Below, one piece after another: positions 11,008 to 22,119 of a stretch of DNA of 64,000 bases; the first letter of the stretch is position 1, and the number at the start of each line of letters is the position of its first letter. This stretch comes from Macrophomina tecta. Lineage: Eukaryota > Ascomycota > Dothideomycetes > Botryosphaeriales > Botryosphaeriaceae. The notes under the pieces were generated by a model that saw only the letters and a program-made list of their open reading frames with translations, was not told the DNA's origin and searched no databases. The position numbers and the translations under genes are program-made. The stretch lies in contig JAKSGN010000041.1 of the NCBI GenBank assembly GCA_024180945.1, positions 248,001 through 312,000 of the forward strand. The letters run 5' to 3'.

Positions 11008-13221
11008 TCAATCCTCCCCCTCCCTCTCCCTCTTCGCTTCAACCTCCATATCCGCTACAAAGCCCGCCGTCGTCGACCTCCTCTTGACCGCCCCCCCTCC
11101 CCCGCCCGTCGCGCTCCCTGCACTACTATTCGGGCTCCCGACCTCGACCTCGACCCTCCTTCTCCTCTCGCCCGTCGTCCCCTCGGTCGACGTTGCCGCG
11201 AATGGACTTGCCAAACCCCCTCCGCCCGGTGGCTGCACCAACGTAGGCACCGTGCGCGGCGTCGCGGCCGTAGTTGCTGTAGCAGAGCCCTCGTCGCGCG
11301 ACAGCGTGCCGCTGACGCTGCTGCCGCCGCCCTGGCTGAGGGGCGTGACGGGCCGCTGGCCGAGTGTAAGGGAGGGGATACTACCTCCACCTCCGCCTCC
11401 ACCACTGCCGCCGATGACGGAGACTGCGGCGGAACTGAGGGGGGTGGGTGTCTGGCGGGGGGTAGTCGTTGTGGGGGTGTGGCGGCCGTGGTGATTGTGG
11501 TGGTTGTACGGACGCGGCTGGTGGAGGTGGAGTGTAGGCGGTTGTTGCAGGTGGTGGTGTTGCGAGGCTGGGAGCGGTAGGGGCGACGGATGGCCACTGT
11601 TGGTACCGCTGCTGCGGACGGAAGAAGGGGGAGGAGGGGCGGCGGCGGCGGCGGCGGAGGCGGGAAGGGGTGGAGGTGGCCACTGATCGCGCTCGCGGGA
11701 GGGTTCGCGGGAGAGCGAGGGGTGGGAGTGGGGGTATGGATGTTGTTGTTGTTGTTGTGGAAGGAGACCGTATGGGGATTGTGGCGGCGGAGGATGGTGG
11801 TGGTGATGGTGATGCGCGCGTTCATGGGGAGAGGCATGGTAGTGGGGGCTCGTAGGGGCGTTGTCGGAGGTGGGAGAGCCGTCTTCGGGGTGGTCGAGGC
11901 CGCCGGGTGGTGTAGGGTTGCCGCCGCCGACTGACGCGCTGCGATACTGGACGTTGGCACGACGGAGCATTTCTTCCTCGCCGAGCTGCCAGTGCATGCG
12001 TTCGCAGGAGCGCCAGGGTCGGCACATCTCGTCGGCAATGCGCTTCCACATGTCTTCCATGAAACTAGTTGTTGGGGAAAAAAAAAGTGCGTTAGTGGTG
12101 TTTCTGCAAGGTCGGGACAGGGGGGAGGTGTGGGTGGAAGAGGACGCGTCACAAACAGTGGCGATCGGATGGGCCGTGGGAACAGTGCAATGCGATTCGA
12201 TGGACTGGCAAGCGTCGAATACGGTCAAACGCGACTTGTAGACTCGAAGATATCCTTCTTGATGGGTTCAGGGGCCTCAAACGGAGACGAACTCCTAGGG
12301 GCTCTCTTTAAGCCCGCTTAGAGGCTCGAGACCTGTCATATAGGCCCCTTGGTCCAGCAGAGGAATAGGTCGAGTCGATACAAGCTCGTCGATCATCTTC
12401 TTCGGATCGCTTGCCAGTCGCATGTCGTCGCTAGGTAGCACGACGTTAGCGCCGAGGCAAAGGAAAAGCCCAAAAGCATACCGATGGTACAGACGCGCAA
12501 GCATGTCCTTTTCGTCCTCAGCCCATTCTTTCTTCTCCGTGTAGTTTTGATATCGCAGCCGACAGGCCGTGGCGCTGCGGCCCGGGTTCTGCTGCGAGAT
12601 GTCGACCCACTTCATGCCACTGCTGCGCAGCTTGATCAGCAGCTTCTCTTCCTCCTCAGTCCACTTGCCCTTCAGCTTCTTCTCCTTCTTTGCGGCGCTG
12701 CCGCCGCCTGCTCCTGAATCGCCGTTACCGGTGCCCAGCGCCCGCGATGCGGTGCGCTTGTTGGAGATGGGGCTAGTTGCGGATGCCGGGTGCAGAGGAG
12801 GATGGTGGGAGCCGGACAAGGACTGCAAGAAGGGAGCTGGAGTGCCGCTGTGGGATGGGGCTGTAGCAGCACCTCCAGAGTAGATGGGTCTGTAGCTTTG
12901 GTGGATGTAGGCTGGCGGAGACTGCTGCTGCTGCTGATGCTGGAGCTCCTCAGCAAGGACGCCGTACTGGCGGAAGCTGGGAAGCTGCTGGATTGGAGTC
13001 CATTGCGGTGCCGGGGCTCCCGGCGGCGACGGAGAGGGCACTGTCGTCGTCGAGCGAGGAGTGGCGTAGGAAGCTGAAGGCGCTGCTGACGAGGCCCCCG
13101 GAAGATGGTGCGAGCCCAGAGTGGAAGCTCCGGCAGAACCTTGGGAAGAGATGCTCTTCCTGCCCCGTGGAGATGCAGAGCCGCGAGCGTCTCGCGACTC
13201 CAGCAACGAGGCGATATCCAG
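11008..13221 (-). CDS. Myb/SANT two-repeat DNA-binding protein, probable CTG start
   Basis: Two exons, 13221-12482 and 12064-11008, joined at CAT-CG|T-TTC. This gives continuous SANT sequence ARLYHR-FMEDMWKRIADEM. The 417 bp intron has GTATGC and CTAG ends. The first Myb repeat (GKWTEEEEKLLIKLRSSG...) lies near residues 185-230 and the second (EWAEDEKDMLARLYHR...) near 232-280. Long Ser/Pro/Gln/His-rich flanks look disordered; the C-terminal half has Pro, His and Gly runs and ends in a basic/acidic segment. No ATG is in frame before the Myb repeats. The frame is closed by TGA at 13236-13234, with no AG acceptor between. The only sensible start is CTG at 13221-13219 in context CCACC-CTG-G, giving 598 aa. 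Likely a nuclear regulator; targets unknown. Confidence 0.75.
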
Positions 13222-14085
13222 GGTGGAGGGTGTTCACTGAGGCCGGCCTCCGAGTGAAGGCCAGGCCATCCGCTATCGAAGACCACGACGCCAAAGCGGG
13301 CACAAGGAGAGCGACGAGCAGGGCAAGCACCGCAGGAGTCGACGACAGCTCGGCGGCTGGCGGGGGAGGGGGGAGACTTTATGGCGCGCAGGCGGACAGT
13401 TGCACAAGTGATGGGCGCGGCAGCAAGCTCAGGCGATATCGTCGTCTCGGGCCAAAGAGGAGCTGGAGAAGGCAGGCCAAGCGGCGACTGGAGCAGGGCG
13501 GATGAAGAGGCGTCCGGGCAGGGACGTCTCGGGAGAGGAGTGAAGGCGGCTACGTCCGGGGCGTGGGGCGGGGGAGGAAGGGGAAATTGGGATGTATAGG
13601 TTCGGGGAGCGCTTGGCGCGGAGGCTGAGGAGAAGGTGACGGGCAAGATTGGGGAGCCAGTCAGCGTATGGGGCGGCGAGGTGACGAGGTTCGAAAAGTT
13701 CCGAGAAGTGCCAACTACGTCTTTGTAGGCGCATTCTGCACTCTTACTCGCTGGCCGTCATGTGCTATTTGGGAATGCGGGCAGCAGGGGCGTGGGCCGG
13801 GGCGGGAGCAGGGGTCGCGGGGGCGTCAAGTGCCGTGCTTGCAAATACAAGGCGTGGGAAACATGATGCGACCAGGCGAGCGGAAAATTTGATGCTGGGC
13901 AACGACGTTCATGCATGATGGGCGCGGCGGCGCCACAGAGCGCACACTGCCAGGATCGGCGGGCGGGCGGTTGTGCGCAGCGCACAGGGCGCTGGGATCC
14001 GAGGCCGGCGGTGCTTGTTCGCGCTCAGCGGGCAGCGAGCAGCGCGGGTGACGTGTCTGCGGGCATGGGCGGAGCATGCCATGGT

Positions 14086-14113
14086 GGAGGAGGAGGAGGA
14101 GGAGGAGGAGGAG
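14086..14113. repeat. (GAG)n trinucleotide repeat
   Basis: About nine GAG/GGA units in non-coding GC-rich DNA. Confidence 0.9.
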
Positions 14114-14426
14114 GTGGAGGCTGGGAGGTGGATGACGATGCGGCGGGTGTTGAGGCGGCCAGTCAGGGCGCGGCTGCAGGCGGTGAACTGCTCCAGGGAT
14201 GCCGGGACAGGTCTGCGGGAGCTGCATCGAGCCAGACGATGCGGTGAAGGGCAGGTGAAACGGGCGAGGGCGCGCTCGTCGCCGGCGGCACGTGAGCGCG
14301 CCGCCAGGAACACGTTGCTTTGGGCGGGCGTGGCGTGACGCATCTGGATGGAGGGCAAACCGGTTTGGAGCATGGCGCAATGGGCCTTGACGCCCAATGT
14401 GCAGGCCAGCGGCGGGAGGCCCGCTC

Positions 14427-14451
14427 GGCTGCCAGGCTGCCAGGCTGCCAG
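14427..14451. repeat. Three tandem copies of GGCTGCCA
   Basis: An 8-bp unit repeated three times in direct tandem, followed by a degenerate GGCGCCA. Confidence 0.85.
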
Positions 14452-14800
14452 GCGCCAGGCGGCCGCGGGCTGGTGCTGATGAGGCCGGCCAGCCCAGCGA
14501 GCCCGGCAGTTGCAGTCGCCGCCGCCGCGCGCCAGTTGCAGCGCACGCCCCGCCGCGCCCGCCAGCATCTCCAGATTCCCGCGGCGATCCACGCGATGCG
14601 CAGCGCAGCGCAAGTCATCCGACACGCGCAATGGCGGTGAGGCCCACGCGCAGCCAGTGGTGCGAGATGCTGGTGCGTGCGCGCGGTGCTGCCGCTGCTG
14701 CTGCTTCATGCGCCAAGCGGCTGCCAGAGCCGTAGGGCCGAACCGCCTCATCGCACCGCGAACAGCAGCGACAGCCGCCGCCGCGCGCCAAACCCGCCCG

Positions 14801-14898
14801 CCGCGACCGCGACCGCGACCGCGCCCACCACCACCGCGCCTGCCGCGACCACGCACAGCTGCTCCATCGACCGCGACCGCGACCGCGACCGCGACCGC
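14801..14898. repeat. Two GACCGC hexanucleotide arrays
   Basis: Array one near 14801-14822 and array two near 14869-14898, each with three to five units, separated by about 45 bp of unrelated sequence. They lie about 310-405 bp upstream of the TBCB start. Confidence 0.85.
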
Positions 14899-15205
14899 CG
14901 CCAGCATGCCCGCCGCCCCCTCCCCCTGCCCGCAGCCCAGTCCAGCCTGGAGATCGCCCTGCGCCCGCCGCATTGGCTACCACGCTGTCGGTGCTCCGCT
15001 AACCCTCTAGTTCCTCCTCCGCCGTGTAAAACCACCATCCGCTCCTCCATCCCAAGCCCAACCCGCCCGTTCGCAACGGCCTAACCCGCCCCAGCCGACG
15101 CCGACTCCGATCTGTCCCTGCCTCAGCCCAGCCCAGCCCAGACCCCCCCCTGCGGACGAAGGAGACCCTCAGCTCGTCCACCGGTCAGAACGTCCTCCCG
15201 CCACC

Positions 15206-17274
15206 ATGTCTCTCCAGCCCGCCCAAGACGTGCCGCTGCTTGTCTCGTCGCCCGGCACCCAGAGCGAGCGCCGCATCTCGCCCGCCTGGTCCCTCGAGCT
15301 CCTGAAGGCCCGCCTCGAGCCCGTCACCGGCATCCCGGCCTCCTGCCAGAAGCTGTCCCTGCGGATCGGCTCGCAGCCTCCGATAGCCCTCGAGGCCGCG
15401 AATGAAGCGAGCACCCTCCTGTCCGCCTATCCTCTGCAGCCCTATGCCGAGCTCTCCGTAAGTCGCCAGCTCTCTTGCTCGCCCTCGCCTCCCCCGTCCG
15501 TCCGTCCGTCCTCCTCCTCTCGTGCCGCCGTTTCGTCGACATGCCGTGCGCGCTGTGTAACGCCGGAAGCCGGGCCACCCGCCGCTGCGCCATGATCGAC
15601 GTGAGCCCTCGAAGCACAGCAGCAGATCTGAAGATCACTGTCTCAATCAACGCCGTCCGACTGCTGCAGGTACCGCCCGCCTCAACCCCCAGCTGGACTC
15701 TCCGCCGTCCAAAGGACACGGCAGCTTTGTTGCTTGTCGCATCCGCCGCTTGACCGCCCGCGCATCCCCCTGATGCTCGCGGTCGCCGATGCCCAAGCCC
15801 GTTTGGGGGTCTGGGGCAGCTGAGCCGGCAACGGGCAGCACCCTTGGAGCCGAGCCGCCGCCGCCGCCGCCCCCTCCCCCCACAGCCGGTGCCAGCTGTT
15901 GCGTGCTCATCTGGATCTCGTCTGCACCCTCCCTGTTCCTTGCCAGAGCTGATGCCCGCCGTGCCCGCCGACCGATCGCCGCTGGCCTGCGCGAAGAGGC
16001 CGCTTCGAACTGGACACTTGATCATATGCACCCCGTCCATTCGTCGCAGCCGAGCGAGGCGTGCGCTTTCATGCACTGCGACCCAGCCGGCCGGATACTT
16101 TCGTGTCCACATGAATGAATCGCCTGCCGGCTGGGGGCCTCGCAGCGACAACTGGCCTATACCCTTAATTGCATCTGCTCCTCGCGACGTTATCGACGCT
16201 GCGGTCAAACCACTGCCCGGCCAATCACTCGCCCAACCCGCCAGCGCATCACTTCCTTTGTTGAGCCACAGCAACATCGCGGAAATGCCTGTTCGTTCAC
16301 CCAAGCTGACGTCTCTCGGCGCATCCTGCACAGGTCGACGACACGCGCCCCGCCGCGGCGCGTACCGATTTCACCGACGTTTCCTCGGTTGAGAAGTATG
16401 TGATGCCACCTGATGAGTACGAGCACCGCAAGGACAGCGTGCTGGCCTGGAAGAAGGCGCAAAAGCTCGGCCGCTTCGACCCAAATGCGCCAAGCATCGA
16501 GGAGCAGAAGGTCAGGGCTCTGCAGCGCGAAGTCGACGAAAGAGGTATGCCTATCATCCTCACAATCCGTCTCGTCTATTTGACTTTGCCTCCCCTTGCT
16601 TTTTGCGTCCCCCATCGCCGTTCGGCGCTTCTTGCGCTGCGCCGTTGTCACGGTGGAGAACGAGAGGCCTGCCTGGTGGAGTCTGCTCCCAGGGTCACTG
16701 ATCCGACGCGCTCCTCCCTGGCCCCCAAGCCTCCTCCCATCGGCTGCATCTATCCTCCTCTCCCACCGATCCTTTTCCCTTTCGCTTCACGTTGCCCGCG
16801 CCAAACTGTCAGCATTCGTAATCAAGTTTCCGCCGCACCACCGCACAGCCCAGCTGAGTCCCAGCTCAAAACAAATCACGAGCGCCACATGAACCATCTT
16901 GCTCCCTCAAATCACAGCTCACCAGCCAATGCATATTGCCCTCTTGATGCGCACTGAATCTCACTAACCGCCACGCTCTTCCACCTCCAACAGGCATCAC
17001 CGTAGGCTCCCGCGTTCAGCTGCTCCCCGCCGCCACCGATGGCCGTCGCGGTACTGTCTCCTTTGTCGGACCAATTCCGGAACTACCTCCGCCTGCGGGT
17101 CCGTGGGTAGGCGTCACGCTTGACGAGCCGACGGGCAAGAACGACGGCAGCGCCAAGGGCGTCAGGTACTTCGAGTGCAAGCCCAACTGTGGCGTCTTCG
17201 TCCGCCCGGAGAAGATCGAAGTGGGCGACTTTCCGGAGGTCGATGAGTTTGCCGAGGAGATGGAGGAGATATAG
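15206..17274 (+). CDS. ALF1: Tubulin-folding cofactor B (Alf1/TBCB)
   Basis: Cytosolic alpha-tubulin chaperone. Exons 15206-15457, 16334-16544 and 16994-17274 join to 744 nt, 247 aa, with phases 0 and 1. Start ATG sits in CGCCACC-ATG. Exon 1 encodes the ubiquitin-like domain (residues 1-84). Exon 2 carries the family segment VDDTRPAARTDF, SSVEKYVMPPDEYEHRKDSV and KKAQKLGRFDPNAP. Exon 3 (from about residue 155) is the CAP-Gly domain with its GKNDG signature, and the protein ends EEMEEI, similar to the acidic DEI/M-type tail of TBCB that contacts TBCE. Introns of 876 and 449 bp are long for this genome. A 335-codon antisense frame across intron 1 is a GC-rich artefact. Confidence 0.95.
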
Positions 17275-20068
17275 GTGTTGATGCGAAGATGGCAGGCAAA
17301 CGTAGACACCTCGCTTGCGCGGGCATAGGTAGGTAAATACGGCGCGAGAACCTGCAATCAAAAGTCTATCTCGTTACTGGAGAACTGTCCTCGCGCTGCC
17401 GCAGAGTCATGACAGCGCGTATAGAGCTTTAGGTAATAAACATCACTGTCTTGAGATCACTTCAACATCTCCTTGCAATACATCGTCTGCCTAGCCTGAA
17501 GCCATCAGATGCCCTCTCCACCAGTACCAGATATTGCCCTTTCCAATCCAGGTCTCGTCCCTCTTTCCACCCGGCCTCACTGCCGCCGCATCGTCATCCC
17601 CCTCGCATATTCTCGGTTACGTTCCGACAAATACCCCACGTGCCTCGCTCGTCCGCCCCATCTCTACGTCTTTTCCCACCTTCTTTTTCCAGCATTAGCC
17701 TCAACCTAGACCTCCGCATCCACCCCACCCCACCACCATCATGGCCCATGCTCGCGAGGAAGCCTCTCCAGCCGCCGAAACTACGCAGCAGAGCAGGAAC
17801 AAACCCCCCTCCCCTTCTCGCTTGGTATCCCTGCTCCCAGCTCCCTGAGCGCGGCATCGGGCCGGAGCCGCCCCGGCTGAAGGCTTGTACTCCCGCTTCG
17901 CCTGTTCTTGGGACGGCTGTTATTGCCTGGGGTCCAACGAGCTATTACACCCTCCTGCATCTCTTGGCCTTCTTTCCTTGTCATCCCAGCTGGCTGATCT
18001 CATCATATTAAGAATAGAAGTTCAAAATTGAAAAATAGAAAGAAAGAAAAGAAATATCCTGACGCGTGGGCGGAAAGGTAGGCTAGCAAGCGCTTGTCGT
18101 ACGGACATACGTCATAGCTCGCGCCGGTCTGGAACTGGGGCGTTCGTTGGCTTTTTATTTTTTATTTTTTTATTTTTGTCTTTTCCTAGCTCTACCGGCC
18201 AGGGCCAGACTGTGTATGGAGCATACCGTCTTCTTTCTCGCTTAAGCCTCTTCTCTACTCCCAACCCCCGCCCCCCTCCTTCTCTTTCCTAATTCTTGTA
18301 ATGCTGTTGCGGCACACTACCAAGAGAAATCCCAAGTGGCAAAGAAGGGGGCTGGGGTTGGCGGTGGCGGTGGTGGAGGACGTGGAAGGGAGGGTGTTCG
18401 CTGCCCTCTTTCGCCAGCCGCCGCCCGCTTTCGCACGTAAAACACCATTTATCCTCGCGCGCTCTTCATGTTCGCATGTGGAGAAAAAAAGGAAAAAAGA
18501 AAAAGAAATAAAAAGTCTCTTTCATTCCTTTTTCCTGCTTGTCCAACGCCGGACCTTTTCCTGCATGATCATCATATGGGCTTCCTCCCCGCCCCCCCTT
18601 CCCTTGAAATAGTGGGCGCTCTGCAGATCCCCTTCCTCCCCTACCATCCACTGTTATACTTTTTTTTCCCTCATTTGCTTGGCTGTCTTCTAGTTTGCCT
18701 CTTTCGTTTTTTTCTTTCTTTCCTTTTTTTTCGTTTGATTGGTGGGATCTGTGAAGATGGAAGACATGTTCTGGCCCTTCGGCTAAATGCGGCCGGTAGG
18801 TTCACGCCGGACATGGTGTTACTTCTCTACCGTCTTAGTTCTTGTCGAGCGAATTTTTTTTTTTTTAGCTTCACTAAGGATACACGTATCGCGGTCCAAG
18901 CATCACGGAGGGCGGAGTACTTCGTTCCCGTCTTCTCGCTCCTTTCCTCCAAAAAAAAAAACAAGGAGGGGGGGGCGGTGGGTTGAGGCACGGGTGCAAG
19001 TTTCTGAGGGCCGGGGTGGAAGAGGCGAGGCTTCGTCTTCCGCTGATGCGTTCGGCGTCTGTGATAGATAGACAAGAGGTGGATGAGACGGCTAGAGGAG
19101 GTTGCGTACCCTCTGGTGTAGGGGGAGGAAGCGTAGGGTATTGCCTTTTTTTTTTTTTTTTTTTGCTCTCTGTCTGATTTTCCTGAATGCTTGCATGTGA
19201 TATTTTTTCTTCTTCTTCTTCGTCTTCTTTCCAACGCGTGAGCTTCAGGTTATATCCGTGATATGACAAATTACAAAAGAAACATTGCTGGGCACTGATC
19301 TGTAATCGCCTGAGTGCCTCGCCATACTGCGCTCTCGCTTCTTGTACGTAAAATGTGGCGAAGTGTGAAATAGGCGATTGTCGAGTAGGTAAAGCTGACG
19401 GGATCCCTTGTGAGTGCGGTGCTTTACGGCATCTGTGAGGAGGATTGTGAGCTCAATGGGAAGGCAAATTAAATGATCGAGGACTTGACTGGTGATTTAA
19501 TTCTCAGTCTATATTTCGTCTGGGACACACTTCTTGACCGTGTCGCGTTTATGTAGAAATAGAGATTCGCGTAGTTTTAGACATACTTGGTGTCTGATAT
19601 TGATTTCATTTACCGAACCACGCACTCCACCTCCTTAAAGCTCACAGAACGTGCATGCTACTGCCTTCCTCTCTCATCCTAGAGAAGCTACTATCTCCCT
19701 AGTTTGTATGGCCAGGAAGCACATCGCTTGCTTTTGGCTCGCAGAAAACATATCGAAAGACGTATTTCAGCTCTGTTTTCGAAGAGCTATCTGAGTCCAT
19801 AACGCTGCCGAAGATACCAAAGCTCTCCGCATGCGTAAAACGAGACCTCCGGCCCTGGTCTATTCGCGAGGAATTGAACGTCTCTATCCACTGTCCATCA
19901 TTTGTAAAGCAACTGGGTATATCCAAAACGACTTCCATAACTCCAAACCGCGCTGTGAGCTTGTTTCTGCGTCCCCAATTGACCCCCTCTCGACATCGCG
20001 CTTTCCAGCTCTCCGCAAAAAAGCTTCATCCGACACCACAATTATCCACCTGCCATTCCACAATCCGG
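17275..20068. other. Spacer between convergent TBCB and ES2
   Basis: Almost 2.8 kb between two 3' ends. It has many T-rich tracts (for example T19 at 19146-19164), purine/pyrimidine-biased stretches and no convincing gene. One weak candidate is an ATG at 17741 in CCATC-ATGG context after a CT-rich leader. It opens a 35-codon frame (MAHAREEASPAAETTQQSRN...) and could be spliced to a hydrophobic frame ending at 18011, about 70 aa in all. No homology is recognised. Confidence 0.45.
19146..19164. repeat. T19 homopolymer
   Basis: Uninterrupted run of 19 T in the spacer. Confidence 0.9.
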
Positions 20069-21658
20069 TCAACCGGCCCTCTTAATCTTCGGCGTCGGCG
20101 TCCACCTCACCTTCTCCTTCTCCCTCTCCTTCCTCAACGGCGTCGCCGCGCCCGCGCCCCACGCGCCGAACCCACTGCCCTCCCTCCTCGGTGTGCCCAC
20201 TTTCGCGAACAGCCTCTGGGCCGCGGGCGTCAGATTATCGGCTCTCCGCGCAACCGCCGGACTGCTCGCGAACTTGGGCGTGGGGGTCTTCGCCGCCGAT
20301 TCCCCCTTCAACGCCGCGAGCCGGCTTCCTCCACCATGACCACCACTTGCCGCCCCATCCCTCTTCGCCTTGGCCGTCTTGTCGACCAGGCGATGGTGCA
20401 GCGCCTCTCTCTTGCTCGCCTGGGCGATGGTGAACGGGTTCGGGGAAGCGTCAGCAGTGACGCCCAGCCGCTGGAGCAGCGAGCTATCGAGAAGGCGAGG
20501 CTCCGGCTCCGGCTCCGGGTCCTCCTCATCAACAAACGCGTATCCGTTGACACGCGGCGTCTCGCTCCCCGCATACGCCGCCTCCGACGGCGTGGGCCGG
20601 GGGCGGCCGCGGATGGCGTCGTTGACGGCTGACAGCGACGGGGAGGCCGGGACGCTGTTCTCCAGCGGACCCTCGGCGCTGGAGGTGGGCAGGCGGGTGT
20701 TGCCGTAGACGATGGCCTTGGGCGGCGCGGCGCTCGCGTCCTGCGCGGCCTGCGCGACGGTGACGAGCTCGTCCTCGATCGAGTCCGGGGTAAACATCAA
20801 GGGATTTTTGGGCGGGGCGGGGCGATGGTCCGGCATGGCCTTGCGCGTATCCGCATCCCTCTCTGTCTCGGGATTGCGCCTGATGAGGGCGCGATCGTTG
20901 TTGCGCACGCTCGGCCCCCCGTGCTCCGCCTCCGCCTTCAATAGTTTCTGCTCGCGCTCGCGGTACGCGATCTGGCGGCCGGACGCGATCTTGTTGTTGT
21001 CCCACAGGAAGCGGTACTTCTCGGCGCGGCGGCGGTTCTGGCGGTCGAGCAGCTCGTTGAAGCTCTCGTTATCCTCGGACGTGTACTTGGCCTGGAATGC
21101 GTTCAGGCTCATGCCGCGCATCTCGGCGCGCTGCCTGTCGCGCCCCTCCTCCTCTTCGCGCGCCCGCCTCTCCTCCTCTGTCTCTCCTCCTTGCCCTCTG
21201 CCTCGGCCGCCCCGGCTCAACGGCGTCGCGGGCGTCTCCCCGCCCCATCCCCTCGGCGTCTCCGCCGCTGCCGCCCTCCCTCGCACACCCGGCGTCGAAG
21301 GCGTCCCCCTCTCGAACCCAGTCCCCCTGCCTCTGCCACCAGCCCCGAACCTCCTCCTCCTCCCATCCGGCCCGGGCGTCATGACCTGCTCCAGCCTGCC
21401 CGCGGCGTCGCTGATCCAGGCGGGGTCGCGGCTGTCGAGGGCGTCGAGGAATTCGGTCTGCGCGCGCGTCTCGAGCAGGCCCGGGAAGAAGTCGCGTGCG
21501 ATGATGTGGTCGAGGGCGGACGTATACGTGTCCTCATCGAGGACCTTGGGGGGTCGCTTGATGCGCTTGGTCAGCGGTTGGCTGGGAGGCGGCATCAGGG
21601 CGGTGTCGTCGCTCGCGGGGCGTTTTGTGAGGGCGGTGGATGGGGTTGAGGACGCCAT
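20069..21658 (-). CDS. ESS2: Splicing factor ES2 (DGCR14 / Bis1 family)
   Basis: Intronless 529-aa protein starting at the first internal ATG (MASSTPSTALTKRPASDD). An upstream in-frame extension to 21898 lacks family similarity and crosses the divergent promoter, so I excluded it. Family hallmarks are in order: PPKVLDEDTYTSALDHIIAR (residues 36-55), FNELLDRQNRRRAEKYRFLW, NPLMFTPDSIE, GYAFVDEEDPEPEPEP, FTIAQASKREALHHRL, and the C-terminal LTPAAQRLFAK...WTPTPKIK. Known role: nuclear protein of the spliceosomal C complex that promotes correct 3' splice-site use. Arg/Gly-rich inserts near residues 85-165 look disordered. It is divergent with POP8, with starts 461 bp apart. Confidence 0.93.
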   Translation of the reverse strand: MASSTPSTALTKRPASDDTALMPPPSQPLTKRIKRPPKVLDEDTYTSALDHIIARDFFPGLLETRAQTEFLDALDSRDPAWISDAAGRLEQVMTPGPDGRRRRFGAGGRGRGTGFERGTPSTPGVRGRAAAAETPRGWGGETPATPLSRGGRGRGQGGETEEERRAREEEEGRDRQRAEMRGMSLNAFQAKYTSEDNESFNELLDRQNRRRAEKYRFLWDNNKIASGRQIAYREREQKLLKAEAEHGGPSVRNNDRALIRRNPETERDADTRKAMPDHRPAPPKNPLMFTPDSIEDELVTVAQAAQDASAAPPKAIVYGNTRLPTSSAEGPLENSVPASPSLSAVNDAIRGRPRPTPSEAAYAGSETPRVNGYAFVDEEDPEPEPEPRLLDSSLLQRLGVTADASPNPFTIAQASKREALHHRLVDKTAKAKRDGAASGGHGGGSRLAALKGESAAKTPTPKFASSPAVARRADNLTPAAQRLFAKVGTPRREGSGFGAWGAGAATPLRKEREKEKVRWTPTPKIKRAG

Positions 21659-22119
21659 GGTAGGTGCGTGTGCGCGCGAGGGATGATGACTGTATGGTTT
21701 TTCGGGGGGGGGAGAATTCGTGTCGGCGGTTGGCGTGCAGTTTGAGTGTGGACGTCGGTTGAAGTGAGCGTGTGGTGGGCGGAAGTGGAGTGGAGGGAAG
21801 GGGAGCAGGCTGCAGCTCCGTCGCCCCAAAAAATGCGCGTCATTGCGCGTGTCAGCCCTACGGCAGAGACACAGCTTCTCCCACATTTTCCTGCGCATGC
21901 ACCTTCAGCAGCAGCCATTGGATACTCCAACACTCACAATCGGCCTCGCCACCTCGCTCCAGCATCCCCGCAGCACCCGCGCGCCGCACGACCAAGCCGC
22001 CTTTTTTTTTTTTTCTCTCCTTCCTTCCTTCCGCCAGCCGCACTCCGCCGCACTTGGCCGCAAACCACCTCCGCACCCACCCAAAACGCAGGCCAACCAC
22101 CCCGACACCGCACCAAACC
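21659..22119. promoter_or_regulatory. Shared divergent promoter of ES2 and POP8
   Basis: 461 bp between the two ATGs. It contains G- and C-rich segments near each gene and a T12-rich pyrimidine tract (about 22000-22030) ahead of POP8. No defined binding site is claimed; the shared-promoter role follows from geometry. Confidence 0.5.

Larger units (their letters stand above)
13237..15205. other. GC-rich bidirectional spacer between Myb gene and TBCB
   Basis: A divergent promoter region of almost 2 kb that is extremely GC-rich and repeat-laden: a (GAG)n run near 14086-14113, three GGCTGCCA copies near 14427-14451, and GACCGC hexamer arrays near 14801-14822 and 14869-14898. Long frames on both strands here (up to 354 codons at 13909-14973 minus) are composed of Arg/Ala/Gly/Pro from the repeats and are not believable proteins. 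Confidence 0.5.

Noticed and set aside
13909..14973. 354-codon minus-strand frame upstream of TBCB
   Set aside because: Composed of GRGRGR/VAVAVA stretches directly produced by the GACCGC and GAG repeats; no folded sequence.
15324..16331. 335-codon minus-strand frame across TBCB intron 1
   Set aside because: Arg/Gly/Ala-rich, opened by GC-rich composition, with no domain. It overlaps a well-supported intron and exon 1 on the other strand.
20712..21686. 324-codon plus-strand frame opposite ES2
   Set aside because: It is the mirror of the ES2 coding strand; the ES2 frame carries family motifs from end to end.
21659..21898. N-terminal extension of ES2 beginning MRRKMWEK
   Set aside because: Not family-like. 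It runs into the divergent promoter; ATG at 21658 begins the conserved protein.
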